A stretch of DNA of 64,000 nucleotides, from assembly GCA_018378255.1 (NCBI GenBank), contig JAGZXV010000001.1, positions 65,252 to 129,251 of the forward strand, in the 5' to 3' direction. Of this stretch, positions 7,436 to 15,786 are shown piece by piece (within the stretch, counting starts at the first letter, position 1; each line of letters begins with the position of its first letter). The position numbers were made by a program, and so were the translations under genes. The DNA comes from Clostridiaceae bacterium. GTDB lineage: Bacteria > Bacillota > Clostridia > Lachnospirales > Lachnospiraceae. The notes beneath the pieces are model-generated. The model made no database searches, was not told the DNA's origin, and worked only from the letters and a program-made list of their open reading frames with translations.

Positions 7436-9376
7436 ATGATGCGTGATTTGGCTTATTTAAAACTCCTGGCAAGAGAGTATCCCACCATTAAGGCTGCATC
7501 CAGCGAGATCATCAATTTGATGGCCATCTCAGGGCTGCCGAAAGGGACGGAGTATTTTTTCAGCGATCTTCATGGTGAACATGAAGCGTTTATCCATTTG
7601 CTGAAAAGTTCTTCCGGTATTATACGTGAGAAGATAAAAGAGACATTCGGGCATATTATTCCGGAGGAGGAACAGGTTGAACTGGCGAATCTGGTCTACT
7701 ACCCGGAACGGATGCTCAATAAGATAGTCGTTTCAGATAAAGATATCGATGACTGGAAGAGGATCACCATTTACCGGCTGGTCCAGATCTGCAAAGAGGT
7801 TTCCTCCAAATACACCAGGTCCAAAGTGCGTAAAAAAATGCCGGCCGAATTTTCCTATATTATCGATGAGCTGCTTCATGTAGACTATAATGATGATAAT
7901 AAGAAAGTATATTACAGCGAGATCATACGCTCGATCATCGATATACAGATGGCGGATAAGTTCATTATCGCGTTATGTGAACTGATTCAGAACCTGACCA
8001 TTGACAACCTTCATATTATAGGAGATATATTTGACCGGGGACCCAGGGCTGATTTGATTATGAATGCTTTGATGCAGTTTCACGATGTGGATATCCAATG
8101 GGGCAATCACGATATTTCCTGGATGGGAGCGGCTACGGGGAATCCGGCCTGTATCTGTAATGTTTTGAGAATAGCCATCAGTTACAACAGCTTTGATGTG
8201 CTGGAAGATGGATATGGAATCAACCTCAGGCCGCTGTCCATGTTTGCAGCGCATGTCTACCGGGATGATCCGTGTGAGCGTTTTATACCCAAGATTTTAG
8301 ATCAGAATATTTATGATGCTGTGGATCCGGGGCTGGCGGCCAAGATGCATAAGGCCATTGCCGTCATCCAGTTTAAGGTGGAAGGACAGATTATCAGGCG
8401 TCATCCCGGATATCTGATGGACGACAGAATTCTGCTGGAGGCTGTAGATTATAAAAATGGAACCGTAACCATTCAGGGCAAAGAATATCCCCTTTTAGAC
8501 ACCCGGTTCCCCACCATTGATCCGCGGCATCCGTTAAAGCTGACAGCTGAAGAGGAAGAACTGCTGAACACTCTTATTTTATCATTTAAGCACAGTGATC
8601 TTCTCCACAAACATATAAAATTCCTGTATTCCCATGGCGGAATGTATAAATGCTACAACGGAAACCTGCTGTATCATGGCTGCATCCCGATGGCCCAGGA
8701 CGGAACTTTTGAAAAAATGATATTTGACGGCGAACCCTGCTCTGGAAAAAGTCTGATGGACCATATTGACCAGAGGATTCAGAATGCTTATTTCCTTCCG
8801 GAAGATACTAAGGAAAAGGAAGATGCCAAAGACTTCATGTGGTATTTGTGGTGCGGGGCCAAATCGCCTGTGTTCGGTAAGGACAAGATGACCACATTTG
8901 AACATTATTTTGTGGCTGAAAAATCACTTCAAAAGGAGAATTTGAATCCGTACTATAAATTCTGTGAACAGGAAGAATATTGTAATAAGATTATAGAAGA
9001 ATTCCATCTGCCCATGGACGGTGCCCATATCATCAACGGGCATGTGCCTGTAAAGATTAAAGACGGAGAGAAGCCGGTAAAGGCCAATGGAAAACTGTTT
9101 ATCATTGACGGCGGACTTTCTAAGGCATACCAGTCTAAAACAGGAATTGCGGGGTATACTTTAATCTATAATTCCAGGCATCTGGCATTGGCGGAACATA
9201 AACCATTTAACCCTGAAACTGAGAGCACTCCCAAGGTCTATATTGTGGAGAAGATGAAAAACAGGGTGATGGTGGGAGATACCGATTTGGGAAAAGAGCT
9301 GGCCTGCCGGATATCGGATCTGAAAGAGCTGGTTGCCGCTTACCGGGAAGGTGTCATTAAGGAGAAGATAGTGTGA
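7436..9376 (+). CDS. fbp: Fructose-1,6-bisphosphatase, class III
   Basis: A 646-aa protein of the Firmicutes-specific class III FBPase family, which removes the 1-phosphate of fructose-1,6-bisphosphate in gluconeogenesis. It has the calcineurin-like phosphoesterase motifs in order: DLHGEHEAF (about residue 44), GDIFDRGPRAD (about 196) and WGNHD (about 222), with a late INGHVPVK motif. The length equals the family's usual length (about 640-670). GGGGAGG lies just before the start. Transcribed alone; the region after the stop has a perfect palindrome at 9442-9464. Confidence 0.97.
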   Translation: MMRDLAYLKLLAREYPTIKAASSEIINLMAISGLPKGTEYFFSDLHGEHEAFIHLLKSSSGIIREKIKETFGHIIPEEEQVELANLVYYPERMLNKIVVSDKDIDDWKRITIYRLVQICKEVSSKYTRSKVRKKMPAEFSYIIDELLHVDYNDDNKKVYYSEIIRSIIDIQMADKFIIALCELIQNLTIDNLHIIGDIFDRGPRADLIMNALMQFHDVDIQWGNHDISWMGAATGNPACICNVLRIAISYNSFDVLEDGYGINLRPLSMFAAHVYRDDPCERFIPKILDQNIYDAVDPGLAAKMHKAIAVIQFKVEGQIIRRHPGYLMDDRILLEAVDYKNGTVTIQGKEYPLLDTRFPTIDPRHPLKLTAEEEELLNTLILSFKHSDLLHKHIKFLYSHGGMYKCYNGNLLYHGCIPMAQDGTFEKMIFDGEPCSGKSLMDHIDQRIQNAYFLPEDTKEKEDAKDFMWYLWCGAKSPVFGKDKMTTFEHYFVAEKSLQKENLNPYYKFCEQEEYCNKIIEEFHLPMDGAHIINGHVPVKIKDGEKPVKANGKLFIIDGGLSKAYQSKTGIAGYTLIYNSRHLALAEHKPFNPETESTPKVYIVEKMKNRVMVGDTDLGKELACRISDLKELVAAYREGVIKEKIV

Positions 9377-9441
9377 CATATAATCCCGACGGCTTATTTG
9401 TCACACCTGAATTTGTGCAGGAACCATAAATATGAATCACA

Positions 9442-9464
9442 GCTGAGAATTTCAAATTCTCAGC
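9442..9464. repeat. Perfect 23-nt palindrome after fbp
   Basis: Two exact 11-nt complementary arms (GCTGAGAATTT) around a single C. There is no T-run after it, so it is not a standard terminator; it could be an operator for the downstream gene, whose promoter lies 100 bp further on. Confidence 0.6.
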
Positions 9465-9566
9465 GCGTGTCTGCCTAACACAATACTTGTGCACAAGCGC
9501 TCCGGCATGCAGGGTTAGAATAAATCCTGGTCATAAAAACTTTAGAATTATTTTAGGGTGGATTTA

Positions 9567-9595
9567 TTTACCAATCTACAATATGGTGTTACAAT
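9567..9595 (+). promoter_or_regulatory. Probable sigma-A promoter
   Basis: TTTACC and TACAAT separated by 17 bp, 38 bp before the DUF1700 start codon. Confidence 0.5.
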
Positions 9596-9633
9596 AACTG
9601 GGATTACTTCTAAGAAAAAACAGGGGGAATTCT

Positions 9634-10107
9634 ATGAATAGGGAAGAGTTTCTGAGAGGATTGAGACAGGCGCTGGAGGGCAATGTATCCCCTTCGGTCA
9701 TTCAGGAAAACTTACGGTACTACGATAATTATATATCAGAAGAGATTAGAAAGGGAGCCAGGGAAGCTGATGTGATAGCTGAGATCGGTGATCCCAGATT
9801 GATTGCGAAGACAATAGAAGATACTTCGGAAGACGGCACCGATCCGGTCCGGGGCGTTTATGAGGAGGGGGATACCCGCAGCGGTTCAGGATATGAGCAG
9901 GAACCGTTTGGGGGCAGAAGCACCGTTCATTTTTATGACCTCAATAAGTGGTACTGGAAGCTGCTGTTTGGAGTGGGCGTGGTACTGATCCTGTTTTTGA
10001 TAATTGCGGTGATAACAGGAATTTTTACTTTGATCGTTCCGCTGATTTTACCATTTATTTTCATTTGCTGTATTATTTATTTTATAAAATCCATCACCCG
10101 GCGGTAG
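9634..10107 (+). CDS. DUF1700 / HAAS-domain membrane protein
   Basis: A 157-aa protein. Residues 1-65 form the helical HAAS-type domain (MNREEFLRGLRQAL, then YYDNYISEEIRKGA and EIGDPRLIAKTI), followed by a variable acidic linker and two closely spaced hydrophobic segments at about residues 112-152. Genes of this family usually follow a PadR-type regulator that they are thought to work with; none is present here, which is unusual. AGGGGG precedes the ATG and the gene has its own promoter. Function is unknown. Confidence 0.8.
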   Translation: MNREEFLRGLRQALEGNVSPSVIQENLRYYDNYISEEIRKGAREADVIAEIGDPRLIAKTIEDTSEDGTDPVRGVYEEGDTRSGSGYEQEPFGGRSTVHFYDLNKWYWKLLFGVGVVLILFLIIAVITGIFTLIVPLILPFIFICCIIYFIKSITRR

Positions 10108-10501
10108 CGTGTGTTTGAATATGTATTCCCGTTATCTGCACGCCCTGCTTTGCGGTATATCAGGCCCCAATGCAGTGAGCGCAGCCTGCTGTGCTTTCTT
10201 TGCTGGGGCCCAATTTTTCGAAAAAGCGTGAAGCCAGTTGACGGATGGGCATTACGGACTATACGGACACATCATGATAAAGCGGGAAAATACCGGGGCC
10301 GGCAGACTGTGGATACTGTTCCATGGCAAGACGGCAGCCCGGTATTTCTGCCTTCCTGTGCGGAAACTGTTCTGTTCAATGAGATTCTGGTCTTGACAAA
10401 ACTGTGTAGATATATTACAATATGTAACATATTTAACATTTGTGTAACAATTGTATGAAAATCGTAAAAAATAGGACAGATAATTGTCAGGAGAAGAATC
10501 T
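10108..10501. other. Gene-free stretch with several hairpins and a promoter
   Basis: An open frame at 10111-10458 has no ribosome-binding site and no recognisable product. The stretch contains GGCCCCA / TGGGGCC (10163-10169 with 10204-10210) and AATACCGGG / CCCGGTATT (10289-10297 with 10338-10346). Its first bases (GCGTGTTTGA, then ATTCCCG) resemble the sequence just after the cell-wall-binding gene that ends at 33829. Confidence 0.6.
10393..10421 (+). promoter_or_regulatory. Strong sigma-A promoter
   Basis: TTGACA and TACAAT with a 17-bp spacer, about 80 bp before the NlpC/P60 start codon. Confidence 0.75.
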
Positions 10502-11212
10502 ATGGTGAAAGAGGCAGTCAGGCTGCTGGCTCTGGTTGGGATTTGTGCCGGGATATTAACGGCGTCACCCAAAGAGGCGAGAGCGGCAGAATCTTATTGC
10601 GCAGGAGTTGAGACGACCACTTCCTATGTGGTGAAGGTGGATGCGCCTACAACTGATGTACATATCTTGGCGTCTGCTGACGGCGCGGTATTTACCCGCG
10701 TATCTCAAGGTGAAACTTATCAGGTGCTGGAAGAGGAAAACGGCTGGGCAAAGATTAAGACGGATGCGGGAATTGGATATATCCGGCTGGCCGGGAATGC
10801 CACTATGGTGGAGACTACCAGGGAAAAAGTAGATGCGTCTGCAGTTAAGAGGAACGAGATTGTTAACTATGCGATGCAGTTTGTAGGCGGCCGCTATGTA
10901 TATGGAGGCAATGATCCTCATACAGGCGTGGATTGTTCGGGATTTACCAGATATGTGATGCAGCATGCGGCGGGGATTTCTTTAAACAGAAGTTCTGCCG
11001 GACAAGCTACCCAGGGGAAGCAGATTTCTCTGGATCAGATCAGGCCGGGAGATTTGATTTTTTATGCCAGCGGTTCGGGCCGGATCAACCATGTGGCCCT
11101 CTATATCGGAGACGAGAAGATTGTTCATGCGTCTACGGAGAAGACGGGAATTAAGGTGTCATACTGGCAGCACAGAAAACCGGTAAAGGTGATCAGTGTT
11201 GTGGAAGGATAA
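10502..11212 (+). CDS. Secreted SH3 - NlpC/P60 peptidoglycan hydrolase
   Basis: A 236-aa protein with a signal peptide (about residues 1-27, ending KEARAAES), one bacterial SH3 domain (about 40-105) and a C-terminal NlpC/P60 domain (about 120-236). The catalytic Cys is in GVDCSGF, the His in INHVALYIG, and a further His in IVHAST. Such enzymes cut D-Glu-diaminopimelate bonds in the wall stem peptide. The start at 10502 follows AGGAGA by a normal distance; the in-frame ATG at 10484 would place the ribosome-binding site inside the gene and spoil the signal peptide. Confidence 0.93.
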   Translation: MVKEAVRLLALVGICAGILTASPKEARAAESYCAGVETTTSYVVKVDAPTTDVHILASADGAVFTRVSQGETYQVLEEENGWAKIKTDAGIGYIRLAGNATMVETTREKVDASAVKRNEIVNYAMQFVGGRYVYGGNDPHTGVDCSGFTRYVMQHAAGISLNRSSAGQATQGKQISLDQIRPGDLIFYASGSGRINHVALYIGDEKIVHASTEKTGIKVSYWQHRKPVKVISVVEG

Positions 11213-11222
11213 AGAAGATACG

Positions 11223-11257
11223 AAAGAGGATGCTGTTTGACGGCATCCTCTTTCTTT
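11223..11257 (+). terminator. Rho-independent terminator
   Basis: An 11-bp perfect stem AAAGAGGATGC / GCATCCTCTTT (11223-11233 with 11243-11253), followed by CTTT. Confidence 0.8.
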
Positions 11258-11345
11258 ACTGTATACAATGATTATGGTAAAATAAATATAAACATGGTGT
11301 AGGACCAGACTTCGGCAGGAGATGCCGGCGGGGCAGGAGAAATAT

Positions 11346-12374
11346 GTGAAAGAAGAAAAGTTCAGGAATAAGATTTACTGGTTTATCTTTGTTTTCAGTT
11401 TGCTGGTAATTTGGGTTCATTCTTATAATGCCAAGCTGTTTTTAGGAGCGGGAAGAACGGCTGAACTGGTGGACCGCGGAGAGCGGCTTTTGGGTGACGT
11501 GGTCGCCCAGGTTGCTGTGCCGGGATTTTTTATCATATCCGGATACCTGTTCTTCCGCAATTTTACAATGGACCGTTTATGGAACAAATGGAATTCCAGA
11601 ATCAAGACGGTTCTGGTTCCGTTTGTCGTTTGGAACACCATTTATTATGTCGTATATGCGGCCGGCAGCCGTATTCCCTGGCTGCGCGACGTGCTGGGGA
11701 AAGGGATCATTCCGGTGAGCTTAAATGCGCTTGTGGATGCGGTGCTGCATTACCGCTATAATTATGTGTTTTGGTATCTGTACCAGTTGATCCTGCTGGT
11801 GCTTCTGGCTCCTGTGATCTATTTTTTTCTGTCCAAACGGCATGTGAGATGGATTTATCTGGCAGGTGTGTTCGCAGGCCTTCTGGCCGGAGTGAGCCTG
11901 TCGCCTTTGAATATAGACGCCCTGTTTTTCTACTCCGTGGCGGCCGACAGCGCGCTGAATAATAAAAAAATGACAGAAGCCCCATGGTCTAACATGCGGT
12001 TTCTGTCAGGCGCGGCCATTTTAGCGGCCGCATGTGCTGTTTATCTGTATTCCATCCGGTATTTCAGTGTATCAGGAATCGCTATCTACCGTTTTCTGGT
12101 TCCGGCAGCCCTGTGGTTTATGGTAAACGAAAACTGGCTGCCGGAGGCGAAGCCCTGGATGAAGATCAACTTCTTTTTGTATGCTCTTCATTTCCTGCTG
12201 GTCCGGTTTATCAATAAAGCGGCCGCTTTATACGTACCAGGCATACCGGCCGTACCCGTTTTCCTCTATCTTCTGATGCCGGGCATTGTACTGATGGTCA
12301 GTTATCCCGCGGCAGTGCTCCTGCAGCGCCGTCTCCCTCTGCTTTGGCGGCTCCTTACAGGCGGAAGGAATTGA
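11346..12374 (+). CDS. Integral-membrane acyltransferase (acyltransferase 3 family)
   Basis: A 342-aa protein with about ten hydrophobic segments. Early motifs fit the acyltransferase-3 family: the histidine of VIWVHSY near residue 25 and VPGFFIISGYLFFRNF near residue 60. These enzymes move acetyl or other acyl groups onto surface sugars or lipids. A GTG start at 11346 is chosen since CAGGAGA is 6 nt upstream; the ATG at 11322 overlaps its own putative binding site. The substrate is unknown. It is convergent with the methyltransferase gene, with only 10 bp between stops. Confidence 0.8.
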   Translation: MKEEKFRNKIYWFIFVFSLLVIWVHSYNAKLFLGAGRTAELVDRGERLLGDVVAQVAVPGFFIISGYLFFRNFTMDRLWNKWNSRIKTVLVPFVVWNTIYYVVYAAGSRIPWLRDVLGKGIIPVSLNALVDAVLHYRYNYVFWYLYQLILLVLLAPVIYFFLSKRHVRWIYLAGVFAGLLAGVSLSPLNIDALFFYSVAADSALNNKKMTEAPWSNMRFLSGAAILAAACAVYLYSIRYFSVSGIAIYRFLVPAALWFMVNENWLPEAKPWMKINFFLYALHFLLVRFINKAAALYVPGIPAVPVFLYLLMPGIVLMVSYPAAVLLQRRLPLLWRLLTGGRN

Positions 12375-12384
12375 CCTGTCTGAC

Positions 12385-13251
12385 CTATTGATCCGTTGAC
12401 CAGCGTCCGGATGCGCCGCAGGGCAGGACCAGGCCGGTTTTAGTGACCGGAAGCCCCACTTCTTCGGAATTGACAGAACCTTTATACCTGGGGCATATCT
12501 CCGTAGCCAGCATATAAGTCAGGACGGACGGGGCCAGGCCGGTGGTATAAGAATTTACAAGGAAGAATAAAGGATTGTCCGATAAAAGCTGGACACATAG
12601 CCGGATCAAAGGATGAATCGCATCTTCAATCTTCCAGATCTCGCCCTTAGGCCCTCTTCCATAAGAAGGAGGATCCATGATGATGGCATCATAGTGATTG
12701 CCTCTGCGTATCTCCCGTTCCACGAATTTCATACAGTCATCTACAATCCAACGGATCGGAGCATCTTCCAGTCCGCTGGATTTTGCATTTTCTTTGGCCC
12801 ATGCGACCATGCCTTTGGATGCATCCACATGGGTTACATGAGCACCCGCCTGAGCGGAAGCCAGCGTCGCTCCGCCGGTATAGGCGAACAGGTTTAAAAC
12901 CTTTACCGGCCGGCCGGCTGACTTGATTTTATTTCCAAACCAGTCCCAGTTTGCTGCCTGCTCGGGAAAAAGACCGGTATGTTTAAAGCTGAATGGCTTC
13001 AGATTAAATGTCAGTTCTTTATAATGAATGGTCCATTGTTCCGGAAGGTCAAAGAACTCCCATTCCCCGCCGCCTTTGGCGCTTCTGTGGTAATGGCCGT
13101 TCATATGCCGCCACCGCTTGTCTTCTTTTGGAGTATCCCATATTACCTGGGGGTCGGGACGGACTAATATATACTTCCCCCAGCGTTCCAATTTTTCGCC
13201 CTCAGAGCAATCTATTACTTCATAATCTTTCCAACCGTCTGCTATCCACAT
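12385..13251 (-). CDS. Class I SAM-dependent methyltransferase, rRNA-methylase-like
   Basis: A 288-aa protein with a Rossmann methylase domain: VLNLFAYTGG at about residue 118 (SAM site), the acidic loop HVDASKGM, and MDPPSYGRG at about residue 192. The DPPSY motif and overall pattern resemble RlmI/RlmK-type 23S rRNA methyltransferases, but the N-terminal PUA domain of RlmI is absent, so the target is not certain. It stands alone on the minus strand. Confidence 0.8.
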   Translation of the reverse strand: MWIADGWKDYEVIDCSEGEKLERWGKYILVRPDPQVIWDTPKEDKRWRHMNGHYHRSAKGGGEWEFFDLPEQWTIHYKELTFNLKPFSFKHTGLFPEQAANWDWFGNKIKSAGRPVKVLNLFAYTGGATLASAQAGAHVTHVDASKGMVAWAKENAKSSGLEDAPIRWIVDDCMKFVEREIRRGNHYDAIIMDPPSYGRGPKGEIWKIEDAIHPLIRLCVQLLSDNPLFFLVNSYTTGLAPSVLTYMLATEICPRYKGSVNSEEVGLPVTKTGLVLPCGASGRWSTDQ

Positions 13252-13390
13252 GGCTTTACCGCCCTTTCTTCCTATTAAATATATCGATCATTCAACGTGA
13301 TTATAACTTGACAGAGTTATCTCGTCAAGTAACGATCCGGTCATTGTAATAGAATTGAAAGATTATTTTTGTTGAATTATCAGAAAGTAA

Positions 13391-13418
13391 TTGATACAAT
13401 GTACTATAGGAATACAAT
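13391..13418 (+). promoter_or_regulatory. Probable sigma-A promoter
   Basis: TTGATA and TACAAT separated by 16 bp; the start codon of the cell-wall-binding protein lies only 27 bp after it, giving a very short leader. Confidence 0.6.
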
Positions 13419-13444
13419 GGGGAGAACCTTAAAGGAGCGAAGAT

Positions 13445-14800
13445 ATGAAAAAAGGAAAATTGGCAGTGCTCGTACTTGCTGCTGTATTATGTGCGGGAAC
13501 TATGGCGTTTTCAGCATATGCCGCAGATGGATGGCAGCAGTCCAACGGCAATTGGGTATATTATGATTCGAATGGCAATAAGCTGACCAACGAGTGGAAA
13601 AAGGGCGCGGACGACCTGTGGCGCTATTTGGGAAGCAACGGCGAGATGGTGTTGAATACCTGGGTTGAGGATACCTATTATATGGATTCCAACGGCATTA
13701 TGGTTACGAATAAGTGGCAGAAGCTGAGTGATTCCAGCGGCACAGAATCCTACTGGTATTATTTCACCCAGAACGGAAAAGCTGCTACGGACGGTTGGAA
13801 GAAAGTGGACAACAAGTGGTATCATTTTGATGATGAAGGCAGGATGGAAACCGGCTGGGTTGACGATGAGATGTATTATACCGGTGATGACGGTGTGATG
13901 AAGACCGGCTGGCAGAAGCTTTACCCGCCGGATGAGGATTACGATGATGACCGCGTTACTCCGGCCAGTGAAGACGGAGACGGAAAGTACTGGTTTTACT
14001 TTACAAACTCGGGAAAGAAGTACTGTGCGGAGAATAACAGTGATTATGAGGTTAAGAAGGTTAACGGTGTATATTATTGCTTCGACAGCGACGGTGTGAT
14101 GCAGACCGGCTGGGTGAATGTCGGAGATGATCCGGATGAGAACGCATCCATCGAAGATTACCGTTACTACGGAAGCGACGGTAAGGTGAAGACCGGATGG
14201 CTGTCCATAGAGCCGCCGGAGCCGATTTCAGGTGAATATGAGGATGAGGTAGAGTGGTTTTATTTCAGCAACCAGGGTAAGCCAAAGGTAGGCCCCAGGG
14301 AAGGCGATGCCAACACCGGCGATTTATTCAAGCTGAACGGCCGCACCTATCTGTTTAATGACAAGGGAAATCCTGTTTATGGCCTTCAGAAGCTTGAATT
14401 AGCGGAAAGCGGCAGCTATACCGCATACTATTTTGGGGACAAGGCAACCAGTTCCGTAGTTAAGGGAAAACGTAAAGTGGAAGAAGATGACGGCAACGTG
14501 AGCGAATTTTATTTTGCGGATACCGGCAAAGGCTACAATGGGGTGAAAGACGGATACCTGTATTACATGGGTAAACTGCAAAAAGCTGAGAGCGGTACGA
14601 AATATCAGGTAATCACCATTGACGGCAAGAATTACGTAGTGAATACATCAGGAAAACTTGCCAAATCCACAACTGTTAAGAACGGAGACGGAGTTAAGTA
14701 TAAGACGAACGGTACGGGAATCCTGGTTAAAGAAGATGATGAAGAACCGGCAAGTTCTTATAATGAACCATTTGAGCCGGTTTGGTCCAGCCATTATTAA
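13445..14800 (+). CDS. Secreted cell-wall-binding repeat protein
   Basis: A 451-aa protein with a signal peptide (about residues 1-26, ending FSAYAAD) followed almost entirely by choline/cell-wall-binding type repeats of about 20 residues (GWQQSNGNWVYYDSNG, WHYFDDEGRMETGW and similar; aromatic pairs then DG/NG turns). There is no catalytic domain. Acidic insertions break the repeats (for example around residues 158-180). Such proteins attach non-covalently to wall teichoic or lipoteichoic acid. AAAGGAG lies upstream of the ATG and a terminator follows. It sits just before the S10 operon, where many Firmicutes have the str operon. Confidence 0.88.
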   Translation: MKKGKLAVLVLAAVLCAGTMAFSAYAADGWQQSNGNWVYYDSNGNKLTNEWKKGADDLWRYLGSNGEMVLNTWVEDTYYMDSNGIMVTNKWQKLSDSSGTESYWYYFTQNGKAATDGWKKVDNKWYHFDDEGRMETGWVDDEMYYTGDDGVMKTGWQKLYPPDEDYDDDRVTPASEDGDGKYWFYFTNSGKKYCAENNSDYEVKKVNGVYYCFDSDGVMQTGWVNVGDDPDENASIEDYRYYGSDGKVKTGWLSIEPPEPISGEYEDEVEWFYFSNQGKPKVGPREGDANTGDLFKLNGRTYLFNDKGNPVYGLQKLELAESGSYTAYYFGDKATSSVVKGKRKVEEDDGNVSEFYFADTGKGYNGVKDGYLYYMGKLQKAESGTKYQVITIDGKNYVVNTSGKLAKSTTVKNGDGVKYKTNGTGILVKEDDEEPASSYNEPFEPVWSSHY

Positions 14801-14821
14801 TTAGGAAGAAACAGAAATCAA

Positions 14822-14870
14822 AAGAGCAGAATCTGACGGATGATAACCGTTGGGTACTGCTCTTTTTAAA
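14822..14870 (+). terminator. Rho-independent terminator
   Basis: AGAGCAG pairs with CTGCTCT, followed by TTTTT; it ends the cell-wall-binding gene before the ribosomal operon. Confidence 0.85.
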
Positions 14871-15028
14871 TTTTTTTTGAGCAGGAGAAAAAACGGTCTC
14901 AATGGGGTTATAATTTTACTGAATATGGAAATAATCTTAACACGTTGGTTTACATCCATGTGAAAAGTCCTGAAACTTTACCGCTTTTCCGCCGTCAGAA
15001 CGGTTACGAAAAATAAATAAAAAAATAC
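14871..15028. other. Gene-free spacer before the S10 promoter
   Basis: An AT-rich stretch with no open frame carrying a ribosome-binding site. Together with the terminator before it and the promoter and leader after it, this makes a 490-bp gene-free interval. Confidence 0.6.
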
Positions 15029-15057
15029 TTGCAAATAAAAGGAAAATGTGATATGCT
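15029..15057 (+). promoter_or_regulatory. Promoter of the S10-spc-alpha operon
   Basis: TTGCAA and TATGCT with a 17-bp spacer, preceded by an A-rich stretch that resembles an UP element. The next gene start is 235 bp downstream, leaving a long untranslated leader. Confidence 0.75.
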
Positions 15058-15064
15058 AACAAAG

Positions 15065-15292
15065 CTGTGGCATGATAGCTGTGAAGCGTGAGGTTGCTGC
15101 CCGATGTGGTAGGTGTTCCGTGGAGCGAATGTCAAGTTAGGAAACTGGCGACAAGTCACTGTACAATTTACTAAAGTTCTAGCAGATATGTGGGAATTTG
15201 TGTGTGGATCTATGAGGACACACACGGGAACGTGTACAGTCACCGCTTGTCGTACTTCGAGTAATAAGTGCGAAAAGGAGGCGACTTTTTTT
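15065..15292 (+). promoter_or_regulatory. Structured leader RNA of rpsJ (candidate ribosomal-protein autoregulation site)
   Basis: A long-range stem can form between 15149-15164 and 15234-15252 (CGACAAG with CTTGTCG, then ACTGTAC with GTACAGT, with one mismatch and a 3-nt bulge). It encloses a hairpin TGTGTG / CACACA at about 15200-15225. S10 operons are often controlled by L4 binding to the leader; whether this fold is that site or a different one is an inference. Confidence 0.55.
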
Positions 15293-15610
15293 ATGGCAAG
15301 TCAAGTAATGAGAATCACATTAAAAGCTTATGATCATCAGTTAGTAGATCAGTCAGCTGGAAAAATCATCGAGACTGTAAAAAAGACAGGATCACAGGTG
15401 AGCGGACCGGTGCCGTTACCAACTAAAAAAGAAGTGGTAACAATCTTAAGAGCGGTTCACAAGTACAAAGATTCCAGAGAACAGTTCGAACAGAGAACTC
15501 ATAAGAGACTTATCGATATCATCACACCAAGCCAGAAAACAGTTGATGCATTATCAAGATTAGAGATGCCAGCTGGTGTGTACATTGATATCAAGATGAA
15601 AACCAAATAA
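15293..15610 (+). CDS. rpsJ: 30S ribosomal protein S10
   Basis: A 105-aa S10, first gene of the S10-spc-alpha operon; it binds the 30S head and is also NusE in antitermination. The start at 15293 gives MASQVMRITLKAYDH, the conserved N-terminus, with AAAGGAGG 11-18 nt upstream; the frame stays open further upstream into the leader but without a site. Conserved features include SGPVPLPTKK and the C-terminal VDALSRLEMPAGVYIDIK. A 176-bp structured gap separates it from rplC, unusually long for this operon. Confidence 0.98.
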   Translation: MASQVMRITLKAYDHQLVDQSAGKIIETVKKTGSQVSGPVPLPTKKEVVTILRAVHKYKDSREQFEQRTHKRLIDIITPSQKTVDALSRLEMPAGVYIDIKMKTK

Positions 15611-15657
15611 GGTTTTCGGTGGACAAGGTAATATCCTGAAGGGTTATATATAGAAGC

Positions 15658-15753
15658 AACACTCTTTCCTGAAGAGGAATCAACATCTCCCGCAAGGGGG
15701 TCATAGTGTTCCACGTATATTTGACTGTTCTAGGATGAACGCGTTAAGCGTTC
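15658..15753 (+). promoter_or_regulatory. Branched RNA-like element between rpsJ and rplC
   Basis: An outer stem AACACT / AGTGTT (15658-15663 with 15705-15710) encloses TTCC-TGAAGA-GGAA (15666-15678) and CTCCC-GCAA-GGGGG (15687-15700, a GNRA-type loop), which is a three-way-junction pattern. A further hairpin, GAACGC / GCGTTC, lies at 15737-15753, about 20 nt before the rplC ribosome-binding site. It may be a binding site for an autoregulatory ribosomal protein or an RNA-processing site. Confidence 0.5.
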
Positions 15754-15786
15754 CGCTGTAGATCAACAAACAGGAGGTAATTAGTT

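Noticed and set aside
10111..10458. 115-aa open frame before the NlpC gene
   Set aside because: No ribosome-binding site, Cys- and Arg-rich composition unlike neighbours, and it contains the long-range hairpins and promoter of the next gene.
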